Shown here in pieces: positions 25,871 through 33,898 of a stretch of DNA of 64,000 nt. The DNA comes from Symploca sp. SIO2E9 (lineage in GTDB: Bacteria; Cyanobacteriota; Cyanobacteriia; Cyanobacteriales; Coleofasciculaceae): positions 1-64,000 of the forward strand of contig JAAHGS010000021.1 of the NCBI GenBank assembly GCA_010692645.1, read 5' to 3'. The notes under the pieces are model-generated. The model had not been told where the DNA came from. It did no database searches and worked only from the letters and a program-made list of their open reading frames with translations. The translations under genes were made by a program, and so were the position numbers. The number at the start of each line of letters is the position of its first letter. Position 1 is the stretch's first letter.

Positions 25871-26866
25871 ATGGGACTTTTGATTGACGGTGTCTGGCAT
25901 GATTATTGGTATGACACAGAAAAGACAAAGGGTCATTTTATGCGGCAGGGAGCGCAGTTTCGGAACTGGGTAACTGCCGATGGTAGTGCAGGCTCATCTG
26001 GAAAGGCTGGCTTTAAAGCTGAACCAGGGCGGTACCATCTTTATGTCTCCTATGCCTGTCCTTGGGCTCACCGTACCCTGATCTTTAGAGCGCTTAAGGG
26101 TTTGGAAGAAATTATTCCTGTTTCCATCGTCCATTGGCTAATGCGGGAAGAGGGCTGGACTTTTCAAAGTGGCGAAGGCGTTATCCCCGATACCGTGAAC
26201 CACGCCCAGTTTTTGCGTGAACTCTACATTAAGACGGAGCCAACCTATACTGGTCGCGTAACCGTACCAGTACTATGGGATAAGAAAAATGGCACTATCG
26301 TCAACAACGAATCATCGGAAATCATCCGCATGTTCAATAGTTCTTTTGATAGTGTCGGAGCGCTTCCCGGGGACTATTATCCTGAGGCACTACGCGATGA
26401 GATTGATGCTGTGAACAACCGCATCTATAATACCGTAAATAACGGGGTTTACAAAGCTGGCTTTGCCACGACTCAGGAGGCTTACGAACAAGGGTTTCAC
26501 CCCCTATTTGAGACCCTTGACTGGCTTGAGGATCGACTCTCACAACGTCGCTATCTAACTGGAGAACAGATTACTGAAGCTGACTGGCGACTATTCACAA
26601 CCTTAGTTCGCTTTGATTCTGTCTATGTGGGACACTTCAAATGCAACAAGCGGCAGCTAGTTGATTACTCAAACCTGTGGGCGTATGTTCGCGAACTCTA
26701 TCAGATGCCTAAGGTTGCTGAGACTGTAAATTTCCAGCATATCAAGGGCCACTATTACCAGAGCCAAGTCTCAATAAATCCAACCCAAGTTGTACCAATT
26801 GGTCCTGAGATTGATTTCACTGCGCCTCATGGTCGTGATGCAAAACCTTACGCACAGGCAGCATAA
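25871..26866 (+). CDS. Glutathionyl-hydroquinone reductase (Xi-class GST)
   Basis: This is the YqjG/ECM4/PcpF type. These enzymes use a catalytic cysteine to strip glutathione from glutathionyl-hydroquinones, including chlorinated ones in PcpF. The 331-residue protein has the site YVSYACPWAHRTLIFRALKG with C63, the substrate-side block VHWLMREEGWTF, and the GST C-terminal helix EADWRLFTTLVRFDSVYVGHFK. The N-terminal GAQFRNWVTADG is also typical of the group. A purine-rich GGGAAAAAAC precedes the ATG. It ends the redox set begun at 23373 and is the strongest sign that the set handles quinones. Confidence 0.94.
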   Translation: MGLLIDGVWHDYWYDTEKTKGHFMRQGAQFRNWVTADGSAGSSGKAGFKAEPGRYHLYVSYACPWAHRTLIFRALKGLEEIIPVSIVHWLMREEGWTFQSGEGVIPDTVNHAQFLRELYIKTEPTYTGRVTVPVLWDKKNGTIVNNESSEIIRMFNSSFDSVGALPGDYYPEALRDEIDAVNNRIYNTVNNGVYKAGFATTQEAYEQGFHPLFETLDWLEDRLSQRRYLTGEQITEADWRLFTTLVRFDSVYVGHFKCNKRQLVDYSNLWAYVRELYQMPKVAETVNFQHIKGHYYQSQVSINPTQVVPIGPEIDFTAPHGRDAKPYAQAA

Positions 26867-27406
26867 AATTTAAAATCTATTGAGTTGACAATTTCCTTAT
26901 TTACTGCATAACTTAATCCCATGGCTCTGTAAAAGGGAAACCGAGTAGAGGAGCGTCATTTTAATGCGCTCCGCAACCGTTTGAATCCTCATCGTTTTAA
27001 CGGGAGGAGAGGTCAATTTGGCTTAATTCAGCTTATCTATTTATTTTAAACTCAATTGCAGTTTGATATTGAGCTATATGTTAAGCAACAGCAATATTTT
27101 TTCTGCATAAGTGAAGGATCGCGAAGCGAAACAGACTTTGTAATCGTGAATAAGCTTTACTCTCTGATCAGAGTTTTCCAGTCGAGGTTATTGATCTTGC
27201 TGCTTTGTCGATAAATTTACTCATTTATTTTTTTCAGAAATCGCTGTAAAAAATTGAAGTATCCACTAAGCAAGTCAAGGTAAAAAAACTTACACATAGG
27301 AGGAATAGCAACTCATGCTTAAGGATTACTAAGTTAATCTCGTTTCACTTCGCAAACTTTTCAAACACACTCTTAGAAATCTAGTAACAACAGAGGTTTA
27401 TTTAAC
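26867..27406. other. Intergenic region with short leader ORF
   Basis: This 540-bp AT-rich gap lies before the cupin/RTX gene. It includes a small hairpin-like sequence (ggagcg with gcgctcc near 26950-26975). Near the 3' end, GGAGGAAT precedes a 5-codon ORF (MLKDY, 27315-27332). No tRNA or pseudogene was recognised. Confidence 0.4.
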
Positions 27407-29833
27407 ATGGCACACCCTCAACCTAATAGAAGAGTCATCCCATCAGGTTCATTTCAGCAAACTGAAGTGATTGAAAACTACCTAGTTGTAACACAGGATG
27501 ATCCAGAGCGGCCAGCATTTCACGTTGCTGGTGACAGGTACACAATCTTGGCAACAACACAAGAGACTAACTTTGATTTCAATGTTATCGATTTCTTTAT
27601 TCCAGTTGGTGGTGGTCCACCAGCACACGCCCACTTCTTTGAACATGAAATCTGGCGAGTAGTTGACGGAGAACTTCAATTTAACTTAGGTAATCAGGGA
27701 GAGCTTAGTTTATCGCTGCCTGAAGATACGGTGGTTTTTGGTCCTAGAGATAGAACCCACGGCTTTTTTAATCTTGACTCAACGGCATCAATATCGGGAA
27801 TAACTCCAGGGGCAAGAGCTCTTTCAATGACTACTCCTGGAGCGCTGGACCTCTTATTTGAAGTTGCCGGTAACCAAGTAATAGACCGGCAGCAACCGAT
27901 ACCTGGTTTTGCTGATTCTACAGATTCAGGTTTTATAGACCTGATAAGTATGGTTAAGTTTGGAGCACGCATCAACGCTGGCTTCTTATTTGTAGGACTA
28001 GGTCTAGATCCAGACTATCAAGCTCCTGAAGATGCTCTTGATTATGTCATAGTGCTTCCAGAAGAAGTAGAAAAAGAGGTAGTACAAGAAGCTTTGGCAC
28101 TGTCAGAGCTTGATGGTTTTAGCATCTGGACAACTGGCAATCAAGCAGGACTGCCGACGCGACCTAATTTTACTGGTCCTTTTGGGATCGAATACACTTC
28201 TTTGCTCACCCTAGAAGAATCAGGAAATGAATTTTCATACAACCAGTTTTCCTTGGATCAGCAAGACCCTGAGACTTTTGATACCTTCACCCAAGCTAAC
28301 TTAGAAGGAGGCCAAGTAGTAGAACCAACATCATCACTAGCAACTGGCTTTTTAACTTTGGAACTCAATCCTAGAGATGAGATTAACTATGAATTGACAG
28401 TAACTGGTCTTGATTTTGGAGAATTGGTAGATAGTGGTACTCCCCAAACACTTAATAATAATGACGATGTTACCGCTATCCACATTCATTCTGGTCAACG
28501 AGGTAATAATGGTTCCCACACATTTAATATTGTCGATCCGAACCAACAGCATGAACATGACCTAAGTATCACTTTCAATGAAGATGGTTCTACTACCCTT
28601 AGCGGCACCTGGAATCATACCGAGAAAGAGATTCCCGAAAATTTGATTGAGTTTTTTGCTGGCGGTGTACCGGGTACAGAAAGCAACTTCTACTTACAAA
28701 TCCACACTGAAGGAAATCCCAATGGCGAGATTCGGGGTCAAATTGCTCGCACTACTGATGCTGATAATTTCCCCGATTCGGTTGTAAGTGATGACCATCA
28801 ACTTTTCTATGTAGAAGAAGGAAAATTATCGGTCAAAATTGGAGATGAAATTAGAGTTGCAGAGGAAGATACTTTTGTTTATATTGCACCAGGGAACGAG
28901 TATTCAATCGCTAATTTTGGAGATGAAACAGTAGAGTCGCTAGCAATTACAGTAGTCAACCAGGAAGAATCAGAGATAGGAAGTAACGAGATCTTCCCCT
29001 CACCCTTAAACCCCAGTGATGGTATATTGCCTAACGAGCTTGTCTTCCTTGACGATGATGCTAACTTCTTCAATGATTTGTCAGTACAAGAGTTAGAGAG
29101 TCGCCGTCGAATCTACGGTGGAGATGGTAATGATGAACTCTTCGCGATTAGGGAAGACCGCTTGTTTGGCGGAGAGGGCAATGATCTTCTTGATGCTTCT
29201 ACAGGTCAAGGTAGAAATCGACTTTATGGGGAAGATGGCAATGATGAAATCTTAGTCAATTTTGAAGATCGTGCCTTTGGCGGCGATGGAGATGACCTCC
29301 TTGATGCTTCTTTCGGTGATAGTCAACCAGGACTTGATCAGGGTAGTCATAACCTCCTTGATGGTGGCAATGGTAATGATCTTCTCATTGCAGGCAGCAA
29401 TGGTCAACTGGTTGGGAATGAAGGAGATGACATCCTCTACATTAATCATGGCGGCAATAACCTTCTTTATGGAGGTTCTGGTGCAGACCAGTTTCGGATT
29501 ATTAATGGTAGTTTACCTAATGTAGTTGAGGTTCAATATTCAGAAGAGGTAAATTCTCTGTTGCCAGATGGTCTATCCTTACCAGATTTGGTGGATACGA
29601 GGAACACAATTATGGACTTTGAACAGGGTATCGACAAGATTTTTATTCTTGGTATAGAGGAAATCGTTTCCTCCTTTGATGACCTAGAGTTTTTGCCAGC
29701 CTTCGGAGATTTCAGAAGTACAAGCATTATTGCTAAGTTTACAGAAGATGGTATAGAGAAGGAGATATCTCTAGCAAATGTATCAGGTTTTATTTTCAAC
29801 CAATTTAATGCTGATGACTTCGTTTTTGGATAG
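27407..29833 (+). CDS. Cupin-CHRD-cupin-RTX multidomain protein
   Basis: This 808-residue acidic protein has four regions. Residues 35-145 form a cupin (PPAHAHFFEHEIWRVVDGEL). Residues 270-450 contain a CHRD domain (AIHIHSGQRGNNGSH, NFYLQIHTEGNPNGEIRGQI), a fold found in chordin and in extracellular bacterial proteins. A second cupin spans about 465-520 (FYVEEGKLSVKIGDEIR). From about 560 come RTX calcium-binding nonapeptides (GGDGNDELF, GGEGNDLLD). RTX repeats imply export by a type I system and calcium-dependent folding outside the cell. No signal peptide is visible, and no type I transporter genes adjoin. The cupins may bind metal; no enzymatic activity can be named. Confidence 0.8.
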   Translation: MAHPQPNRRVIPSGSFQQTEVIENYLVVTQDDPERPAFHVAGDRYTILATTQETNFDFNVIDFFIPVGGGPPAHAHFFEHEIWRVVDGELQFNLGNQGELSLSLPEDTVVFGPRDRTHGFFNLDSTASISGITPGARALSMTTPGALDLLFEVAGNQVIDRQQPIPGFADSTDSGFIDLISMVKFGARINAGFLFVGLGLDPDYQAPEDALDYVIVLPEEVEKEVVQEALALSELDGFSIWTTGNQAGLPTRPNFTGPFGIEYTSLLTLEESGNEFSYNQFSLDQQDPETFDTFTQANLEGGQVVEPTSSLATGFLTLELNPRDEINYELTVTGLDFGELVDSGTPQTLNNNDDVTAIHIHSGQRGNNGSHTFNIVDPNQQHEHDLSITFNEDGSTTLSGTWNHTEKEIPENLIEFFAGGVPGTESNFYLQIHTEGNPNGEIRGQIARTTDADNFPDSVVSDDHQLFYVEEGKLSVKIGDEIRVAEEDTFVYIAPGNEYSIANFGDETVESLAITVVNQEESEIGSNEIFPSPLNPSDGILPNELVFLDDDANFFNDLSVQELESRRRIYGGDGNDELFAIREDRLFGGEGNDLLDASTGQGRNRLYGEDGNDEILVNFEDRAFGGDGDDLLDASFGDSQPGLDQGSHNLLDGGNGNDLLIAGSNGQLVGNEGDDILYINHGGNNLLYGGSGADQFRIINGSLPNVVEVQYSEEVNSLLPDGLSLPDLVDTRNTIMDFEQGIDKIFILGIEEIVSSFDDLEFLPAFGDFRSTSIIAKFTEDGIEKEISLANVSGFIFNQFNADDFVFG

Positions 29834-30048
29834 GACTAAGACCATGGTATCTATTTGAATTAGATAGGCATCTCCATTAATTAACCTAAAATTCTTGTAC
29901 TAGGGTTGTTGAATCTTAATTTCTGGAGATGTCTAATGAAACAGCCCTGGTCAAAATTAGGCTTTCAGAGGATCCAAGAGGTTTATTTTGTATTATTTGC
30001 TATACATTTCAACTCATATCCGGGAAAGCCGAGAAAATTTAAGCTGCA

Positions 30049-31119
30049 CTAAACACAGACAGCTTCTATGACACTTATCGGAGAAGCAGTTGGAATAATG
30101 CGAGTCATCTTGAAACCAGCAGCAGCCAGTAACTCATGATATTCGTCTACAGTCCGTTCCTTGCCTGCTCTATACATAATCATCATGCAGATATCCATAA
30201 GCTTACCAAAGTGCGGCTCATTAGCAAGAGGAACAACCATTTCTACAATCAGTAACTTGCCCTCTTTGGCGATACTTTGATGAATATTTTTGAGGAATCG
30301 GATACAATTCTCATCACCCCAATCATGAACAATATGCGACATAATGTAGGCGTCTGCGCCTTCAGGTACGGTCTCAAAAAAACTACCACCCAATGTGTTG
30401 CAGCGATCAGCTACGCCTTCTTTTATGAGGATCAGATCGGCATTCTCTACCACATGGGGTAAATCAAACAGCGTCCCTTGCAGATGAGAATTTGCCGCCA
30501 AAATTGCAGCAATCAGAGTACCATGACCTCCAGCAATATCCACAATGTGCTTTATCCCAGAGAAGTCATAGGCCTCAACAACAGCTGTATGAACTATTTT
30601 TGACCAAGCAGTCATGGCATTGTTAAAAATTTCACCTGATTCTGGATTCTTGGTGAGATAATCGAATGTCTCATCTACATTATGTAGATGCTTCATCGGT
30701 GGTTCGCCAGTTTTTATCACATAGAGAATGTCCCCCCAAGAACTCCAATGCCAGTAGTCACTGAGCATCATGGAAGTGTATCGCAGGCTTCCTGGTACAT
30801 CACTGCGTAAATATTGCGCCATTTCGGTCAAGGCAAATTCCCGAGGCGCAACCTCTACAAAAATCTCAACGCTGGCAAGCGCTCTCAGGACACGATAAAG
30901 ATTTTGCTCATGGGAGGAGGTTTCTCGCGCTAACGCCTCGACACTCTTGGGTCTATCCTTGAGTAAATCTGCAATACCTAGAGATGCAGCTACATAGATA
31001 GACTGAGCCACCCAAGTGGCAGTAATCATTTGGTGAAGCCGCATCACTGGTGATGCAAGATTAGGAGATGGCGTACTCGGTAGATTCGATAATTGTCCAG
31101 ACAATTTATTTAACCTCAA
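30049..31119 (-). CDS. SAM-dependent O-methyltransferase (plant-OMT-like family)
   Basis: This enzyme of the acetylserotonin/hydroxyneurosporene O-methyltransferase family (Methyltransf_2) methylates hydroxyl groups of aromatic or polyene natural products. The 356-residue protein has an N-terminal winged-helix dimerisation domain (residues 25-110). The SAM motif is HIVDIAGGHGTLIAAIL (191-207), then TLFDLPHVVENA, and the catalytic His is H265 in YIMSHIVHDWGDENC. The fold is complete and the active site intact. It lies 215 bp past the RTX protein gene on the opposite strand. Its place in a region with a halogenase-like enzyme suggests secondary metabolism, though no PKS or NRPS is in the window. 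Confidence 0.88.
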   Translation of the reverse strand: MRLNKLSGQLSNLPSTPSPNLASPVMRLHQMITATWVAQSIYVAASLGIADLLKDRPKSVEALARETSSHEQNLYRVLRALASVEIFVEVAPREFALTEMAQYLRSDVPGSLRYTSMMLSDYWHWSSWGDILYVIKTGEPPMKHLHNVDETFDYLTKNPESGEIFNNAMTAWSKIVHTAVVEAYDFSGIKHIVDIAGGHGTLIAAILAANSHLQGTLFDLPHVVENADLILIKEGVADRCNTLGGSFFETVPEGADAYIMSHIVHDWGDENCIRFLKNIHQSIAKEGKLLIVEMVVPLANEPHFGKLMDICMMIMYRAGKERTVDEYHELLAAAGFKMTRIIPTASPISVIEAVCV

Positions 31120-31204
31120 AGAATATTGAACAAAAAAAGTAAGTAAGTTTCATCCTCAAAAGATGGCTTACTCAACTGTAAGCTTTTCAAAGAGCCACCA
31201 ATCT

Positions 31205-31245
31205 CGGTGACAATTAAAGACGCGGGGACACGGTGACACGGGGAC
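31205..31245. repeat. Tandem gacacgggg/gacgcgggg units
   Basis: Repeats of 8-9 bp (gacgcgggga, cacggtgaca, cggggacgcg) lie upstream of the methyltransferase gene. They resemble the internal units of family C but lack its termini. Confidence 0.5.
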
Positions 31246-31555
31246 GCGGGGACAAATTGGATGGGGATTTGACCCCAACCAATTTTATGCACCGTATAGA
31301 CAGTGGGGTATTTAACCCAAATTAATTTCGATAAATAAGAACACTAATTAATAGCTAAGTATTTATGGCTAACATTGGTCATAATTGATGGGTGTTCATA
31401 TACAATTAGACATCATATCTTGAATATTGGATTTGTTAAAGTCCAATATCTAAAATATGTGTCTGCTTGTACTTTGTCTTAACCAGATCGTACGCTCTTA
31501 ACGACAGCCTACGTTATCACAAAAGCCACACAACAACCTACCCGATCTCCTGTTC

Positions 31556-31698
31556 TTAAAGATCACGTAAGAGTGCCAAATCATATTCATCTTCAAAAAT
31601 ACGACCAGTTAATTCATGAGTCTTCAGTTGATGCCATTCCGATTCAATGAGATTCATCTCTGAAGAATACTTGGGCAGTTGGAACAGATACAGACCTT
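31556..31698 (-). pseudogene. IS630-family transposase remnant (C-terminus)
   Basis: The minus-strand frame reads LYLFQLPKYSSEMNLIESEW followed by HQLKTHELTGRIFEDEYDLA and LLRDL before a TAA. This matches the C-terminal end of IS630-type DDE transposases, where the third acidic residue lies in LPxYSPELNPIExxW. A stop codon and repeat family E sequence lie immediately upstream, so only about 46 codons remain. It is a dead scrap marking an old insertion. Confidence 0.75.
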
Positions 31699-31765
31699 AT
31701 GAACCATGTTTGCGCAGCATCGGCGTAGCATGTACCATGAGCCATGAGCCGTGAACCATGATCAA
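31699..31765. repeat. Repeat family E (copy 2)
   Basis: The blocks gaaccatgtttgcgcagcat and ccatgagccatgagccgtga match the copy at 15951-16068. It directly abuts the transposase remnant. Confidence 0.5.
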
Positions 31766-31781
31766 TAAGACTGGTTATCCT

Positions 31782-32942
31782 TCAATCACCAACGGTTACT
31801 AACTTAGGTATTAGCCTTTCTAAAACTTGCTTAAGTACCATTGCCGTCCAATCAACATCAGCTTCTTTAGTATCCTTTCCTAAAGTCAAACGAATACCAC
31901 CCAAAGCCTCAGAATCAGAATATCCCATCGCCAACAATATAGGACTAGGACTGAGTTTTCCACTATGGCAAGCTGAACCAGCACTAATACCAATCCCTGC
32001 TAAATTAAGTTGACGTACCAGAGTTTTGCCCGTAACTTTGCCACCACCAATAACACGAAAACTAGCGTGATGAGGCAAACGGTGAATTAAAGAACCGGTG
32101 GGCTTCAAGTATATGCTATCAGCTAACTTTTGGAACAAGCGATCGCGTAATTTAATTAACCTAGGCGTCTCCTTTACTATCTCCATTGCTGCTAATTCTG
32201 CCGCCATTCCAAAACCTGCAATCATTGGTACAGCTTGGGTTCCAGAACGTAAACGCGCTTCTTGCCCCCCGCCCGACAACAACGGCACTAACTCAACACC
32301 TTTGCGGACATAGAGCGCCCCTACCCCCTGAGGACCATAAATCTTGTGACTAGACATAGAAAGCAAATCCACTCTTAGCTCTCTGAGATCAATGGGCAGA
32401 CGCCCCGCAACCTGCACAGCATCAGTGTGAAACAAGACTCCTTGAGAACGAGCAATTTCACTCAGTTTTGCGATCGGTTGGAGGGTGCCGACTTCACTTT
32501 GACCATAAATTACCGAAACTAAAACAGTATTCGGCAGCAATGCATCCTCTAAATCACTGGGATTAACTCGCCCCTGAGCATCTACTGGCAGCCTAGTCAC
32601 CTTCCAGCCCCGCTGCTCCAATAAGCGTACTGGTTCTGCTACCGCTGAATGCTCAACACTAGAAATGATGATATGCTGAGGTATAATTGAGGCTTGAGCC
32701 ACACCCAAAATTGCCAGGTTATCCGCCTCCGTACCTCCAGACGTAAAGATAATAGACTCTGGAGAGGCTTTAATTAGCCCTGCAACCTGCATTCTCGCCT
32801 GTTCTACAATTGTTGCTGTCCGCTGTCCCCACTCGTGTAGACTGGAAGGATTGCCCCAATTTTGCGTGAGGACTTCTTGCATGATTTTTATTACTTCTGG
32901 CCGCGGCGGTGTCGTGGCGCTGTAGTCCAGATAAATTTGCAT
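31782..32942 (-). CDS. Cysteine desulfurase (NifS/IscS family)
   Basis: This PLP-dependent enzyme takes sulfur from cysteine for Fe-S cluster and thiocofactor assembly. The 386-residue protein starts MQIYLDYSATTPPRPEVI. The PLP lysine lies in LLSMSSHKIYGPQGVGALYV, and GGTEADNLAI and HTDAVQVAGRL are present. The catalytic-cysteine loop reads GISAGSACHSGKLSPSPILL, typical of class I desulfurases (SAGSAC). The Zn-ribbon/RelE-like gene lies 51 bp upstream on the same strand, so co-transcription is likely. No isc, suf or nif scaffold genes are nearby. The family is firm; the choice between IscS and NifS is not. Confidence 0.93.
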   Translation of the reverse strand: MQIYLDYSATTPPRPEVIKIMQEVLTQNWGNPSSLHEWGQRTATIVEQARMQVAGLIKASPESIIFTSGGTEADNLAILGVAQASIIPQHIIISSVEHSAVAEPVRLLEQRGWKVTRLPVDAQGRVNPSDLEDALLPNTVLVSVIYGQSEVGTLQPIAKLSEIARSQGVLFHTDAVQVAGRLPIDLRELRVDLLSMSSHKIYGPQGVGALYVRKGVELVPLLSGGGQEARLRSGTQAVPMIAGFGMAAELAAMEIVKETPRLIKLRDRLFQKLADSIYLKPTGSLIHRLPHHASFRVIGGGKVTGKTLVRQLNLAGIGISAGSACHSGKLSPSPILLAMGYSDSEALGGIRLTLGKDTKEADVDWTAMVLKQVLERLIPKLVTVGD

Positions 32943-32993
32943 GTTTTTTTAGGCAAGAGGCTGTCTCTACTTCCAGGATATAGTTTCTGTTGG

Positions 32994-33374
32994 CTAACAA
33001 CCCGGTTTATCCACGTTGTATTGTTCGTGAGACAAAACAGCCTCTGGTATTAAGAGACTACCGCAATCACGGCAGATCATTCGATAGTTGCGGGTAACGG
33101 GAATACTTATAATCCAGCGATTGTGGCGGAGACGCTTGCCATTAAAATCCCTGTAATTCTTCTGACTCTCCAAGCCAGCAATGATCGAACGAGCCTTAAC
33201 TACTACATGAGCCGGAAGATTTTTTAAATCAATGGGATCCCTATCAAAAGTAGATTCCCACCTCTGCTTTTGCTGTTTTTTCTCTGCAATCACTTTATTT
33301 TGTTGATCGCATCGATGGCAAACTCTGCCATACCCTTTATGACCACACGGAAATGTTTTTCTTCTTCTCGACAT
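32994..33374 (-). CDS. Small protein with Zn-ribbon and RelE-like region
   Basis: This 126-residue, very basic protein is of a kind common in cyanobacteria with unknown function. The N-terminus holds a zinc-ribbon-like cluster, C10, H12, C19 and C22 (FPCGHKGYGRVCHRC). Residues 60-125 resemble a RelE/ParE-type fold (NRWIISIPVTRNYRMICRD, then PEAVLSHEQYN) and carry another CxxC (CRDC). The gene sits upstream of the cysteine desulfurase on the same strand. No antitoxin gene is adjacent, so a classical toxin-antitoxin pair is unlikely. A role in RNA binding or in delivering metal or sulfur is a guess. Confidence 0.6.
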   Translation of the reverse strand: MSRRRKTFPCGHKGYGRVCHRCDQQNKVIAEKKQQKQRWESTFDRDPIDLKNLPAHVVVKARSIIAGLESQKNYRDFNGKRLRHNRWIISIPVTRNYRMICRDCGSLLIPEAVLSHEQYNVDKPGC

Positions 33375-33460
33375 AAAAAAGCCGCAAGGGCTGAACCCCC
33401 TAGCCCCACAATCTTGCTACATCTTGAGAACTTCCCCAAAATTAGGTGGCTAAACAAGCT

Positions 33461-33546
33461 GCGATTAGCCTTTCGGGGCAGCGCCAGAGGCGATTAGCCT
33501 TTGAGGACAGCGCCAGAGGCAATTAGCCTTTCAGGACCGGCCGTTG
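33461..33546. repeat. Three tandem 29-bp repeats
   Basis: The unit gcgattagcctttcggggca plus gcgccagag occurs about three times with increasing divergence. The lack of constant repeats with unique spacers rules out a CRISPR. It lies between the RelE-like gene and the PLD gene. Confidence 0.6.
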
Positions 33547-33898
33547 GCAATCACAAATCCATCCATAGTTTATGTTAATTCAACAGGGGCAATTTTTTGA
33601 ACTATAAAGCGGTATTTTCCAAACTCAAGAAAGTAGACCCAATAGGATAAGCTGCTTTGTATCTAAATTGTACTTTCGACTGTTTGGGGAAAACTCGCTT
33701 CACCTCTCCCCCTCCCTCCCCTCTATCTAAAGATTCAAGTTAAATGGGTGATAGCTTATCGGTGTGACACCGGAATCTAGTCCTAGCAAAACTTCTACCG
33801 ACAGGAGCAAAATATAAAACTTGTAATCAAACATTATTATTGCGATAATAATTTTAGAGAAAATTTTAACAGTTATTCTAGAAGATAGAAGCCTTTAC

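Noticed and set aside
29262-29525. Plus-strand 87-codon frame inside the RTX region
   Set aside because: It is an alternative frame of the Gly-Asp repeats of the cupin/RTX protein.
33461-33546. Possible CRISPR array
   Set aside because: Only three degenerate head-to-tail units without distinct spacers and no cas genes.
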